From the NCBI GenBank assembly GCA_035547515.1, contig DASZUS010000037.1, positions 3,812 through 67,811 on the forward strand: a DNA stretch of 64,000 nucleotides. Reading direction: 5' to 3'. The DNA comes from DASZTV01 sp035547515 (GTDB lineage: Bacteria; Actinomycetota; Actinomycetes; JAFAQI01). This document shows positions 15,354-23,574 of the stretch, in pieces (positions within the stretch are counted from its first letter, which is position 1; each line of letters begins with the position of its first letter). A program made the position numbers and the translations under genes. The notes beneath the pieces are model-generated. The model worked only from the letters and a program-made list of their open reading frames with translations. It ran no database searches and was not told the origin of the DNA.

Positions 15354-17389
15354 GAGGCCACCGCTTCTAGGCGGGCGGCGCACACCTTCAGCTCCGGCAT
15401 CCGCGACGTCGGGTCCAGCGCCGGGTTGGTGAGCCGGTTTGCCTCGCCCCAGTGGAACGGCACGAACACGGTCTCTGCCTGGATCGCCGGATCGATCCGT
15501 ACGTCGAGCTCGGCTGCGCCCCGCCGTGTCACGAGCCGGGCCCGGCCGCCGTCGGCGAGCCCGACGGCAGCGGCAAGCGTCGGGTGCACCTCGACGAATG
15601 CCGCCGGTTCCGCATCGGCCAGCGCGCGCACCCGCCGGGTCTGCGCACCCGACTGGTAGTGCCCGCGGGTGCGTCCGGTGGTCAGGTAGAGGGGGTAGTC
15701 GGCGTCAGGCTCCTCGGCGGCGGGCCGGTGCTCGACGGGCACGAAGCGGGCGAGACCGTCGGGCGTCGCGAAGCGGTCGGTGAAGACCCGCGGGGTGCCG
15801 GGATGGTCGTCCGCGGGGCACGGCCAGAACACCCCGCCTTCCGCGTCGATGCGGGCGTAGCTGATCCCCGAGTAGTCCGCGACACCGCCGGCCGAGGCGC
15901 GGCGGAGCTCGGCGAAGACGGCCTCGGCCTCGGTGGGGAAGCCGCTCGTCGCGCCGGCTCCGGCAGCGATGGCGCTGATGACCTCGAGGTCGGTCCGGAC
16001 CTCGGCGGGCGGCTCGCACGCCTTGCGTCGCCGTACCACGCGGCCCTCGACGGTGGTCATCGTCCCGTCCTCTTCGGCCCACATCGCGACCGGCAGCACG
16101 ACGTCGGCGAGCTCCGCGGTCTCCGAGCGGACCACGTCGGCGACGACCAGCAGCTCGAGTGCGGAAAGGCGCTCGCGGATCCGGTCGGCGTCAGGCGCGC
16201 AGACCGCGAGGTTGCTGCCCATGACGAGCAGGGCGTGCACCGACTCGCCGAGCTGCGTGAGCATCTCGTAAGCAGACGGGCCTGGACCGGGGATGCTCGC
16301 CGGGTCGACGCCCCACACGTCGGCGACATGTGCGCGCGACGCCTCGTCACTGATCGAGCGGTACCCCGGAAGCTGGTCGGCCTTCTGGCCGTGCTCCCGC
16401 CCGCCCTGGCCGTTGCCCTGGCCGGTCAGGCAGCCCCAGCCCGACAGCGGTCGTCCCGGGAGACCGAGCGCGAGTGCGAGATTGAGGTACGCCGTCGCGG
16501 TGTCGGTGCCTTTGCTCTGCTGCTCCGCGCCGCGGCCGGTCACGATGATCGCCGACGAGGCCTCGCCGAGCAGGCCTGCCGCACGGCGCAGCCGCGCCAC
16601 CGGCACTCCCGTCGTGCGCTCCACCCGCTCCGGCCACCACGCCGCCACGAGCGGGCGTACCTCGTCCCATCCGGTGGTCCGGGTCGCGACGTACTCCTCG
16701 TCGATGTGGCGGTCGGCGATCGCGAGGTGCAGCAGTCCCAGCGCGAGGGCGAGGTCGCTCCCCGGGACGTTCTGGAGGTGAAGCGTCGCGAGAGCGGCTG
16801 TCGGCGTACGACGCGGATCGGCGACGAGGAGCTCGCCGCCGCGCTCCAGCAGCCGCTCGAGGTGCGCGACCGCCGGCGGCATCGTGTCGATCGGGTTGGC
16901 GCCGACCAGCATCAGCACGTCGGTTTGCCCGAGGTCGGAGAGCGGGAACGGCAGCCCCCGGTCGAGCCCGAACGCGCGGTTGCCCGCGGCCGCACCGGAC
17001 GACATGCAGAAGCGGCCGTTGTAGTCGATGGTGCGGGTGCGCAGCGCGACTCGGGCCAGCTTGCCCAGCAGGTAGCACTGCTCGTTGGTCAGGCCGCCGC
17101 CGCCGAAGATGCCGACGGCGTCGCGGCCGTGCCGCTCCTGCACCGCACTGATGCCGCTCGTCACCGTCGCCAGCGCCTCGGCCCAGCCAGCCGGGACGAG
17201 CTTGCCGTCGCGGCGGACCAGCGGCGTGGTCAGCCGTACCTCGGGGTCGAGCAAAGCCGCAGCCGTGAAGCCCTTCTGGCACAGGCCGGGACTGGCATCC
17301 GTCGCGCGGGGAGTGATCGTGAGGTCCGCGGCGATGTCCATGCCGCACTGCAAGGAGCAGTACGGGCAGTGCGTCGCGGTCGCGGTCAC
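15350..17389 (-). CDS. Assimilatory nitrate reductase, molybdopterin catalytic subunit (NasA/NarB type)
   Basis: A 679-residue member of the bis-MGD oxidoreductases. The N-terminal [4Fe-4S] ligands are C8, C11, C15 and C37 (HCPYCSLQCG and GLCQKG). The stretch YNGRFCMSSGAAAGNRAFG leads to the molybdenum site, and MLVGANPIDTMPP and the C-terminal molydopterin-binding domain (from about 560, LYLTTGRTRGHYQSGAQTRR) are complete. No twin-arginine signal is present, so it acts in the cytoplasm. It reduces nitrate to nitrite. It is the first gene of the operon that continues to nirB and nirD, and five GlnR-like half-sites precede it. Confidence 0.92.
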   Translation of the reverse strand: MTATATHCPYCSLQCGMDIAADLTITPRATDASPGLCQKGFTAAALLDPEVRLTTPLVRRDGKLVPAGWAEALATVTSGISAVQERHGRDAVGIFGGGGLTNEQCYLLGKLARVALRTRTIDYNGRFCMSSGAAAGNRAFGLDRGLPFPLSDLGQTDVLMLVGANPIDTMPPAVAHLERLLERGGELLVADPRRTPTAALATLHLQNVPGSDLALALGLLHLAIADRHIDEEYVATRTTGWDEVRPLVAAWWPERVERTTGVPVARLRRAAGLLGEASSAIIVTGRGAEQQSKGTDTATAYLNLALALGLPGRPLSGWGCLTGQGNGQGGREHGQKADQLPGYRSISDEASRAHVADVWGVDPASIPGPGPSAYEMLTQLGESVHALLVMGSNLAVCAPDADRIRERLSALELLVVADVVRSETAELADVVLPVAMWAEEDGTMTTVEGRVVRRRKACEPPAEVRTDLEVISAIAAGAGATSGFPTEAEAVFAELRRASAGGVADYSGISYARIDAEGGVFWPCPADDHPGTPRVFTDRFATPDGLARFVPVEHRPAAEEPDADYPLYLTTGRTRGHYQSGAQTRRVRALADAEPAAFVEVHPTLAAAVGLADGGRARLVTRRGAAELDVRIDPAIQAETVFVPFHWGEANRLTNPALDPTSRMPELKVCAARLEAVAS

Positions 17390-17400
17390 CGGTAAAGGTT

Positions 17401-17449
17401 GTGTCGGGCGTGTTACCTGGTGGCGACCGGCTTGTGTCGCGTTCGCAAC
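17401..17449. promoter_or_regulatory. Array of five GlnR-like half-sites at 11-bp spacing
   Basis: Five pentamers start exactly 11 bases apart: GTGTC (17401), GTTAC (17412), GCGAC (17423), GTGTC (17434) and GCAAC (17445), each separated by six bases. GlnR boxes are written as gTnAC-n6-GnAAc, so the array can be read as tandem boxes bound by successive dimers on one face of the helix. It lies 12-60 bases before the nitrate reductase start and 80-128 before nnaR. Confidence 0.6.
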
Positions 17450-17489
17450 AGTGATCTCTCCGGCGCCACACGAGTGGCGACGATCGGAT

Positions 17490-17505
17490 GCAACAGCGCG
17501 GAAAC
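17490..17505. promoter_or_regulatory. Candidate GlnR box upstream of nnaR
   Basis: GCAAC, six bases, GAAAC. The second half matches the best-conserved GlnR half-site exactly and the first has one change. It lies 24-39 bases before the nnaR GTG. An overlapping dyad GAAAC-n5-GTTTC (17501-17515) is also present and could be a site for NnaR itself (inference). Confidence 0.5.
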
Positions 17506-17528
17506 ACGCCGTTTCTAGGCTCGGAGCG

Positions 17529-18632
17529 GTGTCCCAGGTCGAGCCGTTGGTCGGCTACACCGTCGCGATCACGGCCGAGCGCCGCCGCGACGAGCTGGCG
17601 ACGCTGCTCATCCGCCGTGGCGCAGCGGTCGTCGAGGCGCCGTGCCTGCGGATCCTGCCGGTCGAGGACGACGGAAGGTTGCGCGCGGACACCATCGAGT
17701 GCCTGCGCCTGCCGGTCGACTACCTCGTCGCCACGACCGCCGTCGGCATCCGCGGCTGGTTCAGCGCGAGTGCGTCGTGGGGCATCGGTGACGAGCTCCA
17801 CGCGCATCTTGCGGCAGCGACGATCATCGCGCGCGGACCGAAAGTCAAAGGTGCGATCCGCGCGGCCGGGCTCGCCGAGCGCTGGTCGCCGGAGTCGGAG
17901 TCCAATGCCGAGGTGCTCGACTACCTGCGCACCATCGACCTCGTCGGCAAGCGGGTGGTCGTGCAGCTGCACGCGAGCGAGCCACGCGAGCTGGTCGCCG
18001 AGCTTGCCGCGCTGGGCGCGGAGGTCCTCGCCATCCAGGTGTACCGCTGCGAGCCGCCGGCAGACCTCGAGCCGGTGCTGCGGCTGGTCTCGCAGATCGT
18101 CGACCGCAAGGTCGACGCCGTCACTTTCACCTCGGTCGCCGCCGTCGAGCAGCTGATCGCCATTGCTGGCCGCAGTGGCGACGAGCTGCTGGAGGCGCTG
18201 CGCGGCGATGTCATCGCGGCATGCGTCGGGCCTGTCACCGCGGCACCGCTGCTCGCGCGTGGCGTGCCCGCGGTCTCACCGGAGCGCTTCCGGCTCGGCG
18301 CGCTGGTCCGGACTGTGGTCGATGCGTTGACCGCGCGCACCCGGGTGATCGAGGCTGCGGGTCATCGGCTGGAGGTACGCGCCCGGGCGGTCGTGACCGA
18401 CAACGAGGTGATCGCGCTTCCGCGCGCCTCGGCGGCCTTGCTGCACGCGTTGATGGAGCAGCCCGGGCACGTTCTCTCTCGTGCTCAGCTCCTCGAGCGG
18501 CTCGGCGGGGACGCTGACGCCGACGAGCATGCGGTCGAGGTCGCGGTCGCCAGGCTTCGTTCGGCGCTCGGCCCGGCGTCTCCGGCGGTCGCGACCGTCG
18601 TCAAGCGCGGGTACCGGTTGGCGGTGGGCTGA
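17529..18632 (+). CDS. nnaR: NnaR-type regulator: HemD-like domain fused to a winged helix
   Basis: A 367-residue protein with a uroporphyrinogen-III synthase-like domain (about 1-260, opening VGYTVAITAERRRDELATLL and including TFTSVAAVEQL) and a C-terminal DNA-binding winged helix (about 275-367, ending VATVVKRGYRLAVG) of the OmpR type. The same fusion in Streptomyces and Mycobacterium (NnaR) helps GlnR activate nitrate and nitrite genes. It is divergent from the nitrate reductase operon, with the GlnR-like sites in between, which fits. GTG at 17529 is chosen because longer readings run through the operator region. Whether the HemD part is still catalytic cannot be told; siroheme supply for NirB would be a logical signal. 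Confidence 0.85.
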   Translation: MSQVEPLVGYTVAITAERRRDELATLLIRRGAAVVEAPCLRILPVEDDGRLRADTIECLRLPVDYLVATTAVGIRGWFSASASWGIGDELHAHLAAATIIARGPKVKGAIRAAGLAERWSPESESNAEVLDYLRTIDLVGKRVVVQLHASEPRELVAELAALGAEVLAIQVYRCEPPADLEPVLRLVSQIVDRKVDAVTFTSVAAVEQLIAIAGRSGDELLEALRGDVIAACVGPVTAAPLLARGVPAVSPERFRLGALVRTVVDALTARTRVIEAAGHRLEVRARAVVTDNEVIALPRASAALLHALMEQPGHVLSRAQLLERLGGDADADEHAVEVAVARLRSALGPASPAVATVVKRGYRLAVG

Positions 18633-18712
18633 CTCCCGCGAGCCGGTTCTGCGGCGCGTGCCACCATCTACCTTCGGGTCGACAGAGCGGTACGACGAGA
18701 GAGGCAGACGCG

Positions 18713-19615
18713 ATGGGGATCTGCGACGGGCGCATCGTGGCGATCACCGGTGCCGGCAACGGGATCGGGCGGGAGCACGCGCTGCTGTTCGGCAAGGAGG
18801 GAGCCAAGGTCGTCGTCAACGACGTCGGCGGCGCTCGCGACGGCACTGGCAGCGACGCCGGGGCCGCCCAAGCTGTCGTCGACGCGATCACCGAGGCGGG
18901 CGGCACCGCGGTTGCCAACACCAGCAACATCGCGACCCACGCCGGCGCCAAGGAGCTCGTCGACCAGGCGATCGAGACCTTCGGTGACATCCACGCCGTC
19001 GTGAACAACGCCGGCATCCTGCGCGACCGGATGCTGGTCAACATGACCGAGGACGAGTGGGACGCCGTCATCGCCGTACACCTCAAGGGCACCTACGGCG
19101 TGATGCACCATGCCGCCGCCTACTGGCGCGACCAGTCCAAGGCGGGCAAGGAGGTGAACGCCCGGATCATCAACACCTCGTCGGCGTCCGGCGTCTTCGG
19201 CAACGTCGGCCAGTCGAACTACGGCGCGGCGAAGGCGGGCATTGCCGCGATGACGATCATCACCTCGATGGAGCTCGCCCGCTACGGCGTCACGGTCAAC
19301 GCGATCTCCCCGACCGCGCTGACCCGGATGACCGAGGACCTCGACCGCTTCAAGCGTGAGGAGGCCGCGAAGGAGCTGCCTCCCGCTGCCGTCTCGCCGC
19401 TGGTGGTCTGGCTGGCAAGCGAGGCGTCCGCGGGCATCACCGGCCGGGTCTTCGGCGTACGCGGGGGGCGCATCACCGTCTTCGAAGGCTGGGTCAACGG
19501 GCCGTACGCCGAGACGGACGGGATCTGGGACCCCGCTGCGCTGACCGAGGTCGTTCCCGGGCTGGTGGCCGAGGCGGCTCCCAACGCGGGGATGGACGGC
19601 GTCAGGCGGTCTTGA
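18713..19615 (+). CDS. Short-chain dehydrogenase/reductase (hydroxyacyl-CoA dehydrogenase-like)
   Basis: A 300-residue classical SDR. The cofactor loop AITGAGNGIGREHALLF (about 11-27), NNAG (about 96-99), the catalytic Ser in NTSSASG and the Tyr/Lys pair in NYGAAKAG are all present. The long variable loop after strand two (VNDVGGARDGTGSDAGAA) is typical of the HSD17B4/FabG4-like group that oxidises 3-hydroxyacyl-CoA or steroid intermediates. Start and ribosome site (GAGAGGCAGACG) are clear. It ends 14 bases inside the convergent MFS gene. It probably belongs functionally with the CoA transferase and thiolase nearby. Confidence 0.88.
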   Translation: MGICDGRIVAITGAGNGIGREHALLFGKEGAKVVVNDVGGARDGTGSDAGAAQAVVDAITEAGGTAVANTSNIATHAGAKELVDQAIETFGDIHAVVNNAGILRDRMLVNMTEDEWDAVIAVHLKGTYGVMHHAAAYWRDQSKAGKEVNARIINTSSASGVFGNVGQSNYGAAKAGIAAMTIITSMELARYGVTVNAISPTALTRMTEDLDRFKREEAAKELPPAAVSPLVVWLASEASAGITGRVFGVRGGRITVFEGWVNGPYAETDGIWDPAALTEVVPGLVAEAAPNAGMDGVRRS

Positions 19616-21089
19616 CGGCGGGTCCGGCGAGCGCCGGCTGCGGCTTGGACTTGCGGCCGACCAGCGAGAGCGGGTTCGCGACATCCTCGAGCGAGGTGCG
19701 CTCGGCCTTGACCCCGAAGATCGCCGCGACGATGCCGCCGACTGCCATGACCCCGGCGCCGAGCAGGTAGCCGAGCATCAGCTCGTGCGGCCGCTTCGAG
19801 GCCACAAAGCCACCGTAGATCGCCGGGCCAAGGGCGCCGAAGCCCTGGGCGATCGAGAAGAACACCGCGATCGCCTGCGCGCGCAGCTCGAGCGGGAAGA
19901 TCTCGCTGACCGTGAGGTACGCCGAGGAGGCGCCGGCGGAGGCGAAGAAGAAGACCGCCGTCCACATCACCGTCTGCGTGCCGGCTGAGAGCACGCCGTG
20001 GTCGAACAGCACCGCAGAGACCACCAGCAGGACGGCGGCGATCAGGTACGTCGCGGAGATCATCACGCGCCGGCCGACGACGTCGAAGAGCGGTCCGAGC
20101 GCGATCGCGCCGACGAGGTTCCCGCCGGCGAACGCCAGGTAGTAGTACGCGGTGTGGCCGTTGGGGACGTGGAAGAACGTGGTGAGGACCTGCGCGTAGG
20201 TAAAGAAGATCGCGTTGTAGAGGAACGACTGGGTGATCATCAGCGTCGCGCCGAGCAGCGACCGGCGCGGGTACTCCGCGACCAGCACCTTTGTCACTGT
20301 CCACAGCGACGGCCGCGATCTCGACGGGTCGATCTCGACCGCTTGGTCCTCGTCGACGTCGGGCAGCTCGTGGCCGTTGGAGCGGACCCAGTCCTCGATC
20401 TCCTTGACCCGTCGTTCCGCTTCGTCGGACCGGCCGTGGGTGATCAGCCAGCGGGGGCTCTCCGGCAGCGTGCGGCGTACGAACCACACCACCACGCCGA
20501 GCGCCGGGCCGATCAGCAGGGTGATCCGCCAGCCCAGGTTGTCGCTGACGTGCGACGGGTTGAGCAGGTAGATGCCGGCGAGCGAGGCGATCGCCGCGCC
20601 GCTCCAGTAGGTGCCGTTGACGGCGATGTCGACTCGCCCGCGGTGCTTTGACGGGATGAGCTCGTCGATCGCGGAGTTGATCGCGGCGTACTCGCCGCCG
20701 ATGCCCATCCCGGCGATCACCCGGCACGCGTCCAGCCAGTAGATGTCCGGGGAGAAGGCGGCAAGCCCGTTGGCGAGCAGGTACAGGCCGAGGGTGTAGA
20801 CGAACAGGTTCTTGCGCCCGAGCCGGTCGGAGAGCCGGCCGAACAGCAGCGCGCCGATCACCTCACCGCCGAGGTACCAGCTCGCGACGTCCGAGGCGGC
20901 TCGTGAGGACAGGTGCAGCGAGGCCTTGCTCTGCAGGTTGGTCGTGAAGTTGCTGGCGAAGGTGATCTCGAGCCCGTCGAGGATCCACGCGACGCCGAGT
21001 GCGGTGACCAGGCGAGTGTGAAACCGCGACCACGGCAGCCGGTCCAGCCGCGCCGGGATCAGCGTCGTGACCGTCTCGCCGTCTGCCAC
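19602..21089 (-). CDS. MFS transporter, sugar/organic-acid porter type
   Basis: A 495-residue, 12-helix major facilitator. The motif FGRLSDRLGRKNLFVY (about 82-97) is the cytoplasmic signature loop of the sugar/metabolite porter group, and a long central loop (about 215-255, DEAERRVKEIEDWVRSNGHE) joins the two halves. N- and C-termini are cytoplasmic and basic. The substrate is unknown; an aromatic or dicarboxylic acid or a sterol-derived acid would suit the downstream CoA-transferase and thiolase genes (inference). Its 3' end overlaps the SDR gene by 14 bases on the other strand. Confidence 0.85.
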   Translation of the reverse strand: MADGETVTTLIPARLDRLPWSRFHTRLVTALGVAWILDGLEITFASNFTTNLQSKASLHLSSRAASDVASWYLGGEVIGALLFGRLSDRLGRKNLFVYTLGLYLLANGLAAFSPDIYWLDACRVIAGMGIGGEYAAINSAIDELIPSKHRGRVDIAVNGTYWSGAAIASLAGIYLLNPSHVSDNLGWRITLLIGPALGVVVWFVRRTLPESPRWLITHGRSDEAERRVKEIEDWVRSNGHELPDVDEDQAVEIDPSRSRPSLWTVTKVLVAEYPRRSLLGATLMITQSFLYNAIFFTYAQVLTTFFHVPNGHTAYYYLAFAGGNLVGAIALGPLFDVVGRRVMISATYLIAAVLLVVSAVLFDHGVLSAGTQTVMWTAVFFFASAGASSAYLTVSEIFPLELRAQAIAVFFSIAQGFGALGPAIYGGFVASKRPHELMLGYLLGAGVMAVGGIVAAIFGVKAERTSLEDVANPLSLVGRKSKPQPALAGPAVKTA

Positions 21090-21118
21090 GGGTGGCGGTC
21101 TACCCCGCTTCGGCCCGA

Positions 21119-22312
21119 CTAGGCCAAGATCACTCCTGCGTCGAGCAGTGAGGCGTACTCGGCCTCGTCGACTCCGGCGAGAGCGCGCAGCACGTCATAG
21201 GTGCTCGCGCCGCGGGTGGTGGCCGGCGCGTTGCGAAGCGGCTGGCCGTGCCAGCGCATCGGCGACTCGGCACTGACCACCTCGCCGATGCCCGGTTGGT
21301 CCAGCGCGACGAGCGGACCGCCTCCGAGGGCCGCCGCTTCGCGGAAGTCCCGGTACGGCGCGGACAGCACCCGCGCCGCCGTCAGCTCGGCTTCCGCAGT
21401 CGCGCGGTCGCGCGCCGCGAACCACGGCGCGAAGATCTCGGCGAGAGCCTCGCGATGTACGTAGCGGGCGGCTTCGTCGTGCTCGAAGTCGACTTTCACA
21501 TTTGTGGCGAGCGCCTCGACCGCCTGGGCGGAGCCGGTCATCGCCACCAGCGAGCGCCATTGCGAGGGGGTGAGCGCGACCACCACGACGTGACCGCCGT
21601 CGGCGGTGGCGAAGCTGTCCCCGTAGCTGCCGTAGATGCCGTTGCCGTTGCGCGGCCGCTCGACGCCGCCAGCCGCCTCGGTGAACCAGCCCAGGTTCGC
21701 GACGCCCGCGAGGGCGATGTCGCCGAGCGCGATATCGACTCGCGACCCTTCGCCGGTCTCGTCGCGGCGAAGCAGCGCCGCCAGCACCGCCGAGACGGCG
21801 GTCATCCCGCACAGGAGGTCCCATGCCGGCAGCACGTGGTTGACCGGCTCGGTCATGCCGACCGGGCCGGTGACGAGTGGGATGCCGACCTCCGCGTTGA
21901 CCGTGTAGTCGACGGCTGGCCGGCCGCCGCGGTGCCCCTCGATGTGCACGTGGATCAGGTCCGGCCGGACGGTGGCGAGCGCCTCCTCGCTGAGCCAGTC
22001 CTGGTGGGGCTGGTTGTCGATGAGGATGCCGTGGCCCGGTCCGGGCACGGCGAGCATCCGGCGTACCAGACCCCGTCCCGCCTCCGACCTCAGGTCGAGC
22101 TCCACCGACTGCTTGCCCCGGTTGAGCGACGCCCAGTAGATGCTCGTGCCGTCCGCGCTGACCGGCCAGCGGTTGACGTCCGCGGCGCCGCCGAGCGGAT
22201 CGACCCGCACCACGTCGGCTCCCAGCTGCGCCAGCGCCATGCCCGCGGAGGGACCGGCAACGAACGACGCGATCTCGATCACCGTCCGGCCGTGCAGCGG
22301 GAGCTGGCTCAT
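21119..22312 (-). CDS. CaiB/BaiF-family (class III) CoA transferase
   Basis: A 397-residue protein of the formyl-CoA/carnitine CoA transferase family, usual length about 400. The start LHGRTVIEIASFVAGPSAGMALAQLGADVVRVD is diagnostic (given here as GRTVIEIASFVAGPSAG and LAQLGADVVRVD). The internal motif DLLCGMTAVSAVLAAL with RRDETGEG (about 170-195) is the central conserved block. It moves CoA between an acyl-CoA donor and a free acid. It shares a likely operon with the thiolase gene nine bases upstream and with the MFS gene downstream. Confidence 0.9.
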   Translation of the reverse strand: MSQLPLHGRTVIEIASFVAGPSAGMALAQLGADVVRVDPLGGAADVNRWPVSADGTSIYWASLNRGKQSVELDLRSEAGRGLVRRMLAVPGPGHGILIDNQPHQDWLSEEALATVRPDLIHVHIEGHRGGRPAVDYTVNAEVGIPLVTGPVGMTEPVNHVLPAWDLLCGMTAVSAVLAALLRRDETGEGSRVDIALGDIALAGVANLGWFTEAAGGVERPRNGNGIYGSYGDSFATADGGHVVVVALTPSQWRSLVAMTGSAQAVEALATNVKVDFEHDEAARYVHREALAEIFAPWFAARDRATAEAELTAARVLSAPYRDFREAAALGGGPLVALDQPGIGEVVSAESPMRWHGQPLRNAPATTRGASTYDVLRALAGVDEAEYASLLDAGVILA

Positions 22313-22321
22313 GCGAGGCGC

Positions 22322-23530
22322 TCAGACCCGCTCGAGCACCGCGCTGATGCCCTGCCCGCCGCCGATGCACATCGTCTCGAGCGCGTACCGCGACCCGCGG
22401 CGGGCCATCTCGTGCAGCAGGGTCGCGAGGATCCGTACGCCGGTTGCGCCGACGGGGTGACCGAGCGAAATCCCGGAGCCGTTGACGTTGAGCCGGTCGT
22501 CGAGTTCGGCGGCGGTGAGCTGCCACTCACGCAGGCAAGCCAGGACCTGTGACGCGAAGGCCTCATTGAGCTCGATGAGGTCCATCTGGTCGAGGGTGAG
22601 GCCGGCTCGGCCGAGCGCCTTCGCGGTGCTCGGCACCGGGCCGATGCCCATTCGCGCCGGCTCGACGCCCGCGGTCGCCCAGGACACGATGCGCGCCATC
22701 GGGGTGAGGCCGAGCTCGGCGGCAAGCTCCGGGGTCGTGACGATGCAGGCGGCGGCGCCGTCGTTCTGCCCGCTCGCGTTGCCGGCGGTGACGGTCGCGT
22801 CGGGGTCGACCTTCGCTCGCATCGGGGTCAGCCCGGACAGCGCCTCGACGGTGGTGTCGCGGCGGGGGTGCTCGTCCTGCTCGACCGTCGTCGTGCCCTT
22901 GCGGCCCGGCACGACGACCGGCACCAGCTCGTCGGCGAACCGCCCGGCGTCCTGCGCGGCCACCGCCCGCGCGTGTGACCGGGCGGCGAACTCGTCCTGC
23001 TCCTCGCGGGTGATGGCGTACTCGCGGCGGAGGTTCTCCGCGGTCTCGATCATGCCGCCGGGCACCGGGAAGTTCTTGCCACCGGCGGTCACCCGGCCGC
23101 GCGCGAGAGTGTCGTGCAGCAGCAGGCCCTCGCCGCTGACTCCCCAGCGGTCGTGGGTGAACAAATGCGCGTTGCTCATCGACTCGCAGCCGCCGGCGAT
23201 GACCAGGTCGGCCGCCCCGGTCTGCACCTGCATGGCGGCGAGGATCACCGCCTGCAGGCCGCTGCCGCAGCGGCGGTCGAGCTGCATCCCGCCGACCGTG
23301 ACCGGCAGACCGGCGTCGAGTGCGGCGACCCGGCCGACGGCGGGCGCCTCCATCGACGGGTAGCACTGCGCGAACACGACGTCGTCGACGCGGTCACCCG
23401 GCAGCCCGGTCCGCTCGAGCAGCGCGGTGAGCACCTGGGCGGCGAGCTCATGGGCGGCGAGCGGCTTGAGGCTGCCACCGAACCGGCCGACCGGCGTACG
23501 GAGCGGGGAGCAGATGACGTGGTCAGGCAT
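22322..23530 (-). CDS. Acetyl-CoA C-acyltransferase (thiolase)
   Basis: A 402-residue thiolase from the ATG at 23530; the longer in-frame reading adds an unlikely Cys-rich leader. The acyl-accepting Cys88 lies in LDRRCGSGLQAV, the His of the GHPVGATG motif (about 355) and the second Cys in MCIGGGQG near the C-terminus complete the catalytic set. It cleaves 3-ketoacyl-CoA to acetyl-CoA and a shortened acyl-CoA. It is divergent from the thioesterase gene, with only 44 bases between the two starts. Confidence 0.95.
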   Translation of the reverse strand: MPDHVICSPLRTPVGRFGGSLKPLAAHELAAQVLTALLERTGLPGDRVDDVVFAQCYPSMEAPAVGRVAALDAGLPVTVGGMQLDRRCGSGLQAVILAAMQVQTGAADLVIAGGCESMSNAHLFTHDRWGVSGEGLLLHDTLARGRVTAGGKNFPVPGGMIETAENLRREYAITREEQDEFAARSHARAVAAQDAGRFADELVPVVVPGRKGTTTVEQDEHPRRDTTVEALSGLTPMRAKVDPDATVTAGNASGQNDGAAACIVTTPELAAELGLTPMARIVSWATAGVEPARMGIGPVPSTAKALGRAGLTLDQMDLIELNEAFASQVLACLREWQLTAAELDDRLNVNGSGISLGHPVGATGVRILATLLHEMARRGSRYALETMCIGGGQGISAVLERV

Positions 23531-23574
23531 GGCCTTATTCGAGCAGACCGCGCCGGAGGTGGTAGACGAAGGAC

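Noticed and set aside
15452..17395. A 647-codon plus-strand frame across the nitrate reductase gene
   Set aside because: Antisense shadow of a gene with intact [4Fe-4S] and molybdopterin motifs.
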